From positions 1 through 9,782 of the forward strand of contig JACMLK010000121.1 of NCBI GenBank assembly GCA_014379665.1: a DNA stretch of 9,782 bases. Direction: 5' to 3'. The notes beneath the pieces were generated by a model. That model did no database searches. It was given only the letters and a program-made list of their open reading frames with translations, and was not told the origin of the DNA. The translations under genes were made by a program, and so were the position numbers. How positions within the stretch are numbered: position 1 is the first letter of the stretch; each line of letters begins with the position of its first letter. This document shows, in pieces, positions 1-5,528 of this stretch. The DNA is from Saprospiraceae bacterium. GTDB lineage: Bacteria; Bacteroidota; Bacteroidia; Chitinophagales; Saprospiraceae.

Positions 1-922
1 ATAGTCCCTGAAGAGCCGCCAGTCCACGAACATCCGGGATGTTTTCACGGGTGATCTGCACATAAGGACCTGCTAATCCGAGCATTTCTATTTTTCTGGT
101 TCCCGTAATAGCATCAGTCATAGATGCATCGACAGCCGGGGTAGTATCAAAACTTTCAGCAAGATTACAACATGCAGCCTTAAGCAGTTCTTTGGATGAA
201 ATATTTTGAACTTTTACTGTTTCCAGATATGAAATTTCTGTGGTTCTTTTTTTATGTGTTATGGTTACTGCATCGAGTAAATTTGGTGAAGAAATAATGA
301 TATTTACAAAACCGGATTTATCTATCAATACCGTATCAGGGCTGTAACCGACATAAGAAACAATCAGATTTTTAGAAATTTCTGAAACAGGAATTTCGAA
401 ATTACCTTTCAAGTCTGAGATAGCACCACCTTTTTCGCCCTGCCAAATAATGTTTGCTCCGATGATTGGTATCAATCCACCTGATTCCAATCTTTCGTAC
501 ACCACTCCTTTAAGTTGTTTAGCAGCATTCTCATGATCATGTGTGTCATTTACTTCCTGATTATGACGCTCATCATCCCTGGCATGATCTTCTTCTCTGT
601 AGTAGCAACAGGCAGGAAGACTTTCATATATTTCATCCGGAGATTTTTGACCGTCTGTATCATGACCAACTTTTAATAACGCGTTTACAAGTTCTGACCT
701 TTGAAAAATGGGCTGCGCCTCTATAGTCAGGATTTTCTTTTCAAGGTCATAACTGGCGTCTATTACTCCTATAACATTTTTGGCCGTGGTTTCGATTCGG
801 TCTTTGCACATGTCACAAGCGCCACTTACTGGTATAGTAAGGTTCAATGTCTGTCCATTAATATCATTGATGTTCATGATAATGCATATTATAATGCACA
901 CCTTGAATAAATAGTTATACAT
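1..922 (-). CDS. TonB-dependent outer-membrane receptor with N-terminal HMA-like metal-binding domain (3' end outside window)
   Basis: The frame is open from an ATG at 922-920 to the left edge, giving 307 codons; the plug remainder and beta-barrel lie outside. Seen: a hydrophobic N-terminus (residues 1-20); a heavy-metal-associated-like domain at about 27-88 with the CxxC pair C36/C39 in the context GACDMCKDRIE; a second Cys pair (C105-C106); a His/Asp/Glu-rich linker at about 110-131 ending HDHEN; a carboxypeptidase-regulatory-like beta domain at about 136-205 (LKGVVYERLES, GANI, DLKGNFEIPV, VSYVGYSPDTV); and the start of a TonB plug at about 242-307 (LLKAACCNLAESF, ITGTRKIEML, ITRENIPDVRGL). 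Family knowledge: such receptors take up ligands across the outer membrane using TonB energy. Inference: the fused HMA domain and His linker point to a metal or metal-chelate substrate, copper being the most likely. It lies 94 nt downstream of the Cys-rich secreted gene on the same strand, probably co-transcribed. There is no Shine-Dalgarno; the region before the ATG is A/T-rich. The fold assignment is by eye. Confidence 0.9.
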   Translation of the reverse strand, partial: MYNYLFKVCIIICIIMNINDINGQTLNLTIPVSGACDMCKDRIETTAKNVIGVIDASYDLEKKILTIEAQPIFQRSELVNALLKVGHDTDGQKSPDEIYESLPACCYYREEDHARDDERHNQEVNDTHDHENAAKQLKGVVYERLESGGLIPIIGANIIWQGEKGGAISDLKGNFEIPVSEISKNLIVSYVGYSPDTVLIDKSGFVNIIISSPNLLDAVTITHKKRTTEISYLETVKVQNISSKELLKAACCNLAESFDTTPAVDASMTDAITGTRKIEMLGLAGPYVQITRENIPDVRGLAALQGL

Positions 923-960
923 ATTTTAATAATTTGGTAAAATGATAAAACAATATTTCC

Positions 961-1002
961 GGTGAAAACAAGCCATTGGGGTATTAATGGACATATTTCA
1001 CC
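961..1002. other. Nested inverted repeat between the Cys-rich gene and the TonB receptor gene
   Basis: Outer arms GGTGAAA (961-967) and TTTCACC (996-1002) pair over 7 bp. Inside a symmetric 5-nt internal loop, CCATT (973-977) pairs with AATGG (986-990) around an 8-nt loop. No T-run follows on the minus strand, so it does not look like a complete intrinsic terminator. It could be an mRNA structure that sets relative expression of the two genes, or chance. Confidence 0.3.
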
Positions 1003-1016
1003 CTATGAATAATGAA

Positions 1017-1379
1017 TTATCTTACCTGTGGGGGGTTGATGATAGTGTAGTGGAAATCAAAAGAATGACATAAAACAGGAGAAATATTTCTTTCAGCAAT
1101 AAGTTTTTCAATTAGTATAAATTCCGAATTACCCTGGAAATAAGGAATAAAAACTTTGAAACAACTAAAACATTTACATCCTTCGCCACAACAACCATCT
1201 TTGGTATCGTCATCATCTTTGTCATTGTTCTTGCAACAACTATGTTTTGGTGATTTCTGAACATCGGCATGGCACTCTTTAGCACTTTCAGTCTTTTTTA
1301 CAAGCGCTATGTCGGGAGCACATACAGAGAGTGACTGCCCAAAAATAATAAATGCAAATATTAGCGCTATGTATTTCAT
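1017..1379 (-). CDS. Small exported Cys/His/Asp-rich protein, putative periplasmic metal-binding partner (DUF6660-like)
   Basis: This 120-residue protein has a clear signal peptide (residues 1-19, MKYIALIFAFIIFGQSLS) and ten cysteines. They include pairs at 48-49 and 63-64 and a cluster GCKCFSC at 67-73. A run of acidic residues (KDDDDTKDG, 54-62) lies between, and His 37, 46, 105 and 110 add further possible ligands. The C-terminal end (FHYTIINPPQV) resembles the aromatic-Pro-Pro ending I associate with small Bacteroidota proteins, probably the DUF6660 group, encoded beside metal-related TonB receptors; this is recollection, not a search. Inference: a secreted or periplasmic metal buffer or metallochaperone working with the downstream HMA-bearing receptor. 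The Cys at position 20 has Val at -1, so it is not a standard lipobox. The start is set by the signal peptide; a strong promoter lies only 8 nt upstream. Product function is unproven. Confidence 0.8.
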   Translation of the reverse strand: MKYIALIFAFIIFGQSLSVCAPDIALVKKTESAKECHADVQKSPKHSCCKNNDKDDDDTKDGCCGEGCKCFSCFKVFIPYFQGNSEFILIEKLIAERNISPVLCHSFDFHYTIINPPQVR

Positions 1380-1387
1380 ATATCCTG

Positions 1388-1419
1388 CAAATATAATGGT
1401 TTTTTATGAATTAAATCAA
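1388..1419 (-). promoter_or_regulatory. Bacteroidota-type promoter for the Cys-rich protein / TonB receptor unit
   Basis: On the minus strand TTG (1419-1417) is followed after 21 bp by TATATTTG (1395-1388), an exact match to the Bacteroidota -7 consensus TAnnTTTG. Only 8 nt separate it from the ATG at 1379, so the mRNA would be nearly leaderless. Confidence 0.6.
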
Positions 1420-1479
1420 TGAGTCATTGTCAGGAACGGTAAGAAATCAGAATTTTAACATAAAATTGGGATGATTGGT

Positions 1480-1487
1480 TATTTTTG
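1480..1487 (+). promoter_or_regulatory. Candidate -7 promoter element for csaA
   Basis: TATTTTTG matches TAnnTTTG exactly and lies 15 nt before the csaA ATG, implying a leader of roughly 9 nt. No good TTG is found about 19-21 bp upstream, so the -33 half is weak. It faces away from the promoter at 1388-1419. Confidence 0.4.
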
Positions 1488-1502
1488 TGACAAAATTTAC
1501 CT

Positions 1503-1832
1503 ATGTTGACCTGGAATGATTTCGAAAAAGTTGAAATGCGTGTTGGTACGGTTATATCCGTAAGTGATTTTCCAAAGGCCAGAAATCCAGCATTTAAACT
1601 TACCATTGATTTTGGAGAATATGGCATTAAGAATAGTTCGGCGCAAATAACAGCAATATACAATAAAGAAGAATTGTTGGGAAGTCAAATTATTGCAGTC
1701 GTCAATTTCTCACCAAAGCAAATTGCAGATTTTATATCTGAATGTCTGGTTTTGGGAGTTGTCGGTGAAAAAAATGAAGTTACTCTACTTGTTCCGGAAC
1801 GGCAGGTTACCAATGGGATGAGGATTGCGTAA
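1503..1832 (+). CDS. csaA: CsaA-type tRNA-binding domain protein
   Basis: The 109-residue protein is a single tRNA-binding (EMAP/Trbp111-like OB-fold) domain of the CsaA family, which is normally about 110 residues, so it is complete. Recognisable stretches are DFEKVEMRVGTV (7-18), FPKARNPAFKLTIDFGEYGIK (about 23-43), the near-invariant SSAQIT (45-50), AVVNF (65-69) and SECLVLGV (79-86). Family knowledge: CsaA proteins dimerise and bind tRNA in the cytoplasm; a chaperone or export-related role was proposed for the Bacillus protein, and the true physiological role is unsettled. The gene stands alone between a divergent metal-related unit and a gene with its own promoter. The start is the ATG directly before the conserved domain; no Shine-Dalgarno is visible. 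Confidence 0.93.
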   Translation: MLTWNDFEKVEMRVGTVISVSDFPKARNPAFKLTIDFGEYGIKNSSAQITAIYNKEELLGSQIIAVVNFSPKQIADFISECLVLGVVGEKNEVTLLVPERQVTNGMRIA

Positions 1833-1840
1833 CTCACAAT

Positions 1841-1871
1841 TTTGTAGTTACTTTACCTTTTTATACTTTTG
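1841..1871 (+). promoter_or_regulatory. Bacteroidota-type promoter upstream of the DUF6265 lipoprotein
   Basis: TTTG (1841-1844), a 19-bp spacer and TACTTTTG (1864-1871) match the phylum consensus TTTG-N19-TAnnTTTG in both halves. It begins just after the csaA stop codon and would give a leader of about 95 nt before the ATG at 1973. Confidence 0.6.
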
Positions 1872-1972
1872 AAGCTCATTATGAATGTTATTAAAATATT
1901 ATGATTCACAAATTGTTAAAGCAGATTGACCACATTTTAATTTTCTTATTAGAACTCAAATACTAAATTTTT

Positions 1973-2449
1973 ATGAAGAATTATAAATTGATCCTGATAC
2001 ACGCTCTGGTTGTTTTTTCATGTATTCAGTGTAAACCGGATCACCAAAAATCGACCGGCACTTTAAATCTCGAAAACCTGAAATGGCTTCAGGGTACCTG
2101 GATAACTGTAGACAGTTCCAGCATTGAAACCTGGGCATTCCAAAATAAAGAATGGATAGGTAATGTATATTCACCGGGTGATGGTAAAATCACTGAAAAT
2201 TTAAGGATATTTAATGAAAAAGATGTCATATTATATGAAGCGACGGTGAAAACCCAAAACGAGGGCAAACCTATACGTTTTACACTTGAAGGTATGTCGA
2301 CCGATAGCATTCAATTTGTAAATATGGATCACGATTATCCAAATCACATAGATTATTTTAAAATGTCAGACAGTACTTTGTTTTGTAATGTGTATGGACA
2401 TAAAGACGAAGGCAAAGGTTTTGTCATGAAAAAACTCAAGGAAAGATAA
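1973..2449 (+). CDS. DUF6265-family lipoprotein
   Basis: The 158-residue product starts with a lipoprotein signal peptide: a hydrophobic stretch at 5-16 and the lipobox-like VFSC with the lipidated Cys most likely C17 (C20 also possible). The mature part matches what I know of DUF6265: the opening WLQGTW (38-43), ETW (52-54), NEWxG-like KEWIGN (59-64), an ILYEATV strand (86-92) and the late VNMDHDYPNHIDY block (116-128). The family is thought to form a small beta-barrel or lipocalin-like fold, but no biochemical role is established. The protein is probably anchored in the cell envelope. It has its own promoter at 1841-1871 and lies 129 nt before the next gene, so co-transcription with downstream genes is uncertain. 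Confidence 0.85.
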   Translation: MKNYKLILIHALVVFSCIQCKPDHQKSTGTLNLENLKWLQGTWITVDSSSIETWAFQNKEWIGNVYSPGDGKITENLRIFNEKDVILYEATVKTQNEGKPIRFTLEGMSTDSIQFVNMDHDYPNHIDYFKMSDSTLFCNVYGHKDEGKGFVMKKLKER

Positions 2450-2578
2450 TACAATTAATGGCTGCAAAGACCTTTGTTGCTAAAGACAAAATATGCACGA
2501 TCTCGATGTTTTATAAATTTCATTTCTGCTACATTTCCCTGGTTTTCCGGTTAATATTTTGAATAGATAAAAAAAAAT

Positions 2579-2935
2579 ATGAATGCCTATAAAGCAAATC
2601 TTATAAATGCACTCGCTCTGATGGTATTGAGTACATGGGAATACGTCAGTTCACTGACACCTCATATTTCAGACCTTCATCCAGTATTAATCGGAGTTGT
2701 ATTGCTTGTATTAAATAATGGGATCCAGTATGAAATTAAAGGACAAAAGATTGCAGCGCTGGTTGTCACTGCAATTCTATTCATTATATTGATAAATCCA
2801 CTTAAAGATGCGATGGGAAATACCAACAATGAATCTGTCTTTCGTATTGGGATAATGATGTTAACTTCATTTATGTCTTTAGTGTTTTTAATCAAAGGTT
2901 TATTTAGTGCCCGAGGCCAATATTTGAAAAAATAA
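2579..2935 (+). CDS. Small four-helix inner-membrane protein of unknown function
   Basis: The 118-residue protein is very hydrophobic, with about four membrane segments: roughly 7-24, 34-47, 57-74 and 89-110. It has a short Lys-rich C-terminal tail (GQYLKK). Recognisable features are the opening MNAYKANLINALAL, NNGIQYEIKG in the loop after helix 2 and RIGIMMLTSFMSLVFLIK in helix 4. I recall similar uncharacterised membrane proteins in Bacteroidota but cannot assign a family or activity. The ATG follows a run of nine A (2569-2577), which may serve as the translation-enhancing leader in the absence of a Shine-Dalgarno. It is 12 nt upstream of the M15 peptidase gene, so it is likely the first gene of a three-gene operon ending with the MATE exporter. 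Confidence 0.8.
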   Translation: MNAYKANLINALALMVLSTWEYVSSLTPHISDLHPVLIGVVLLVLNNGIQYEIKGQKIAALVVTAILFIILINPLKDAMGNTNNESVFRIGIMMLTSFMSLVFLIKGLFSARGQYLKK

Positions 2936-2947
2936 AATCATCATGCT

Positions 2948-3757
2948 ATGAAGACGGTTAAGCTTTTTTTTTTATGGGTCATTGTATCTTTTTCTTTTTT
3001 TTCCTGCAAGGCTCAGCAACCAAAGACGTTTAAGGAAGAATTTATACCGGCAGACACGACAGTCAGTATAACACAAAATAGTTTCTCCATAGATTATTTA
3101 ATGGGGAAATTTGATCCGGCGACACACCCGGACTTTGTTGTAATTCCTGCCCTGTACAGGGATGAAGAGATAAGATATATTCGTAAAGACGTACTTGGTG
3201 CTTTTATAAAGATGTATGATGCTGCTGCACAACTAGGGATATATTTAAAAATAAGGTCAGCCACCAGAAACTTTGAAAACCAGAAACGAATCTGGGAAAA
3301 TAAATGGACAGGAAGAACGATCCTTGAAGATAACGTAAATGCTGCAACTCAAATACATAATGACATTGACAGGGCAAAAAAAATTCTTCAGTTCAGTTCC
3401 ATGCCGGGTTCTTCAAGACACCATTGGGGGACAGATATTGATATCAATTCATTTATCAATTCATGGTTTGAATCAGGAGAAGGCTTAAAACTTTATGAAT
3501 GGATGAGTACCTATGCATCAAAATTTGGCTTTTGCCAGCCATACACAAAACAGGAAATAGGTGGAAGAACCGGATATTTTGAAGAAAAATGGCACTGGTC
3601 ATATATGCCTGTTTCGGGTAAACTCACGGCTATGGCAACCGAACAGTTAACAAACCAAATGATTAGTGGCTTTTTAGGAGCTGAAACGGCAAAAGAAATA
3701 GATGTTGTAAAAAAATATATACTTGGTATCGGTCCCTCCTGTCTTCAATCAAAATAA
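2948..3757 (+). CDS. M15-family zinc peptidase lipoprotein (D-Ala-D-Ala carboxypeptidase / dipeptidase-like)
   Basis: The 269-residue protein has a lipoprotein signal ending in the lipobox FFSC (C20). The catalytic domain runs from about 85 to 225. The M15 zinc site is visible: S156-R-H158-H-W-G-T-D-I-D165 corresponds to the SxHxxGxxxD motif (ligands H158 and D165), and E213-K-W-H216 supplies the catalytic Glu and third ligand (ExxH). R104 in RSATRNFENQ lies where VanX/VanY-type enzymes carry a substrate-binding Arg. Family knowledge: M15 enzymes cleave peptides ending in D-Ala, or related peptidoglycan crosslinks; which substrate applies cannot be read from sequence. It is probably envelope-anchored on the periplasmic side. 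Its signal peptide is encoded over runs of 10 T (2964-2973) and 8 T (2995-3002). It sits 12 nt after the small membrane protein and 5 nt before the MATE gene. Confidence 0.9.
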   Translation: MKTVKLFFLWVIVSFSFFSCKAQQPKTFKEEFIPADTTVSITQNSFSIDYLMGKFDPATHPDFVVIPALYRDEEIRYIRKDVLGAFIKMYDAAAQLGIYLKIRSATRNFENQKRIWENKWTGRTILEDNVNAATQIHNDIDRAKKILQFSSMPGSSRHHWGTDIDINSFINSWFESGEGLKLYEWMSTYASKFGFCQPYTKQEIGGRTGYFEEKWHWSYMPVSGKLTAMATEQLTNQMISGFLGAETAKEIDVVKKYILGIGPSCLQSK

Positions 3758-3762
3758 ACAGA

Positions 3763-5121
3763 ATGGCAACCTACACTTCCCTTAAAGTTGATACTTCAGT
3801 AAAAGGTATCATTCTGCTGACTTTGCCCATAAGTATGGCCAAACTTATACCGGAATTGAATTATCTTATAAATGCTGCTTTTTTAGGACATTTGGGAAGT
3901 GTGGAACTTGCATTGGCCGGTATTACAGGCGTATACTTTCTGATTTTTTCGGCAATAGGTTACGGTCTTAATAATGCACTTTTGGCTATCATGTCAAGAA
4001 GGGCCGGAGAAAACAACAGAGATGAAATTTTCTCCACTCTTTGGCACGGTCTCATTATTGCTACAGGGTTGGCTGCAATATTTATCCTAATGACTTGGTT
4101 TTTTCTGCATCCTCTTATGATCTTCACCGGCATTGACCCGGAAGCAGCAAAAATTGCAGGAGACTTTCTGGATATTCGCATTTGCGGACTTTTTTTTCTG
4201 TACAGTCTTCAGATGCAGAATGCCTACCTCATAAGTCTGCAACAGACAAAATACCTTATCGTTATAGCAATTGTTCAGTCCGGGCTAAATATAATTCTTG
4301 ATTATGGTTTGATATTCGGTCATTTTGGAATGCCTGAGATGGGTTTCAATGGAGCAGCATATGCATCGGTCCTATCGGAATTCATTGGAATGATCACCGT
4401 AACTTTGTTGATTCGGGTATTAAAAATCTCAAAAAGATTTCAAATAATACCTAAGTTAAAAATTTCTTTCAAAACACTGAAGCTGGTTTTTATCCAGGGA
4501 TTTCCCCTGATGAGTCAGTATGCCGTCAGTACTGCTGCATGGTGGGTGTTTTTCATCTTTGTCAATAGAAATTATACCTATTCTGAACAGGCAGTTTCTC
4601 AGGCTATGCGAAATTTATTTGGTCTAAGCGGTGTATTTTCCTGGGCATTTGGTTCATCTGCCAACACGATCATAAGTAACCTTATCGGTCAGGGTCGTCA
4701 GGAGGAAATATTCACTATACTTAGAAAATTATGTATCATCAGCTTTACAGGAATGTTCTTTCTGGTGATTATTATTAATATCTTTCCTTCTTTATTTCTT
4801 GGCTTATACGGACAGGGTTCAAATTTTGTAAATTCCGGACTTGGACCACTACGGATAGTTAGTGTGGCAATGCTTGTACTTTGCATTGGTGTCATCTGGC
4901 TCAATGCTGTAGTGGCGACTGGTAAAACATCAGTGGTGTTTTGGATTGAATTTTCAGGAATTCTTGTATACCTGGTGTATGTTTGGGTTGTTATTGAATT
5001 GCTCGGAATGGATCTGGAAGCAGCATGGATGAGCGAATGGGTCTATTGGTTGCTACTTTTTGGATTAAGTTACTTATATCTCACATATGGAAAATGGAGG
5101 GAAGGCCTGGCTTATTATTAG
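3763..5121 (+). CDS. MATE-family multidrug/solute exporter
   Basis: The 452-residue length and about 12 hydrophobic helices are normal for MATE (NorM/DinF-like) antiporters of the inner membrane, which export cationic drugs or metabolites in exchange for Na+ or H+. The N-lobe shows LTLPISMAKLIPELNYLINAAFLGHLG (helix 1 to 2) and MSRRAGENN (77-85), the conserved loop before helix 3. The C-lobe repeats the pattern with FIQGFPLMSQYAVSTAAWW (about 243-261) and SNLIGQGRQEE. No acidic helix-1 residue of the kind used for H+ coupling in NorM-type proteins is evident from reading alone, so the coupling ion is undetermined. The gene is last in the run with the M15 peptidase, which might suggest envelope stress or cell-wall antibiotic tolerance, but that is inference from proximity only. 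Confidence 0.92.
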   Translation: MATYTSLKVDTSVKGIILLTLPISMAKLIPELNYLINAAFLGHLGSVELALAGITGVYFLIFSAIGYGLNNALLAIMSRRAGENNRDEIFSTLWHGLIIATGLAAIFILMTWFFLHPLMIFTGIDPEAAKIAGDFLDIRICGLFFLYSLQMQNAYLISLQQTKYLIVIAIVQSGLNIILDYGLIFGHFGMPEMGFNGAAYASVLSEFIGMITVTLLIRVLKISKRFQIIPKLKISFKTLKLVFIQGFPLMSQYAVSTAAWWVFFIFVNRNYTYSEQAVSQAMRNLFGLSGVFSWAFGSSANTIISNLIGQGRQEEIFTILRKLCIISFTGMFFLVIIINIFPSLFLGLYGQGSNFVNSGLGPLRIVSVAMLVLCIGVIWLNAVVATGKTSVVFWIEFSGILVYLVYVWVVIELLGMDLEAAWMSEWVYWLLLFGLSYLYLTYGKWREGLAYY

Positions 5122-5169
5122 ATTATCAGAAATAGAAAGGTGTTTTTTAGGAAAATAAGGAGATGATAC

Positions 5170-5199
5170 TTGCCTGAATGCTAAAACTTATTAATTTTG
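5170..5199 (+). promoter_or_regulatory. Promoter of the tRNA gene
   Basis: TTG (5170-5172), a 19-bp spacer and TAATTTTG (5192-5199) fit the Bacteroidota consensus. The expected start of transcription is near 5205, leaving about 37 nt of 5' leader before the mature tRNA. That leader contains a small TTGTC/GACAA stem (5215-5219 / 5225-5229). Confidence 0.6.
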
Positions 5200-5241
5200 C
5201 ACCCGCTAATGGACTTGTCATAAAGACAAACCGGTTAAGCA

Positions 5242-5315
5242 GGGCCTATAGCTCAGTTGGTTAGAGCACCTGACTCATAATCAGGTGGTCCCAGGTTCAA
5301 GTCCTGGTGGGCCCA
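5242..5315 (+). tRNA. Elongator-type tRNA with anticodon CAT (tRNA-Ile2 or elongator tRNA-Met)
   Basis: The 74-nt cloverleaf is complete. The acceptor stem pairs 5242-5248 with 5308-5314, with one T-G wobble; the D arm is GCTC/GAGC (5251-5254 / 5264-5267) with loop AGTTGGTTA. The anticodon stem CCTGA/TCAGG (5269-5273 / 5281-5285) carries loop CTCATAA with CAT at 5276-5278, and the T arm CCAGG/CCTGG (5291-5295 / 5303-5307) has loop TTCAAGT. The discriminator is A5315. CCC follows, so CCA is not encoded and must be added after transcription. It is not the initiator: G1-C72 is paired and the anticodon stem lacks the GGG/CCC triple. CAT serves both Met and lysidine-modified Ile2 (reads AUA). The TTCAAGT T-loop resembles Ile2 of E. 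coli, so I lean to Ile2. Confidence 0.95.
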
Positions 5316-5326
5316 CCCACTTAAAG

Positions 5327-5358
5327 AATCCTTAATCTTAATTGATTAGGGATTTTTT
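5327..5358 (+). terminator. Intrinsic terminator of the tRNA transcript
   Basis: An 11-bp stem AATCCTTAATC (5327-5337) / GATTAGGGATT (5344-5354), with one T-G wobble and a 6-nt loop, runs into a T tract (5353-5358). It lies 11 nt after the tRNA, so the gene is a compact promoter-tRNA-terminator unit. In the opposite direction the tract after the stem is weak. Confidence 0.75.
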
Positions 5359-5402
5359 GTTTTATGCGGCAATCAATGGATTTTGTACATAACAAAAAAC
5401 AA

Positions 5403-5528
5403 TACCTGCGAAGTCTTCTTAGGTACCTGTGAAGTCTTCTTAAGTACCTGCGAAGTCTTCTTAAGTACCTGTGAAGTCTTCTAAAGTACCTGCGAAGTCT
5501 TCTGAAGTACCTCAGGCTCAGTCTTCTT
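5403..5528. repeat. 21-bp tandem repeat array running into the 3' end of the DUF2851 gene
   Basis: Five full units start at 5403, 5424, 5445, 5466 and 5487, with an exact 21-bp period and no spacers. Each begins TACCTGYGAAGTCTTC and ends with five slightly variable bases (TTAGG, TTAAG, TTAAG, TAAAG, TGAAG). Position 7 alternates strictly C, T, C, T, C, suggesting growth by duplication of a 42-bp dimer. A degenerate sixth unit starts at 5508 (TACCT), carries a net 3-nt insertion, and its AGTCTTCTT tail (5520-5528) lies inside the last codons of the convergent DUF2851 gene. Each unit holds the near-palindrome GAAGTCTTC, and the first two units meet in the palindrome AGGTACCT. There are no unique spacers, so it is not CRISPR. 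Function is unknown: candidates are protein-binding sites in phase on the helix, a transcript-end element, or a neutral minisatellite. Confidence 0.95.

Noticed and set aside
541..910. Two plus-strand open frames of 61 and 69 codons
   Set aside because: They lie wholly opposite the TonB receptor frame, which has clear family motifs; their translations show no domain.
1430..1688. Minus-strand open frames of 77 and 63 codons opposite csaA
   Set aside because: They are antisense shadows of the well-recognised CsaA domain.
1832..1850. AACT...AGTT hairpin after csaA as a terminator
   Set aside because: The stem needs a bulge and leaves almost no loop, and it overlaps the better supported promoter at 1841-1871.
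2554..2561. Promoter upstream of the small membrane protein (TAATATTTTG)
   Set aside because: TA and TTTG are separated by four bases rather than two and no TTG lies at the right distance upstream.
5381..5397. Terminator-like stem TTTTGT/ACAAAA between the tRNA terminator and the repeat array
   Set aside because: Only six A/T-rich pairs with one G-C, no following T-run on either strand; too weak to call.
5403..5528. CRISPR array
   Set aside because: Units are directly adjacent with no unique spacers and no cas genes are near; it is a simple tandem repeat.
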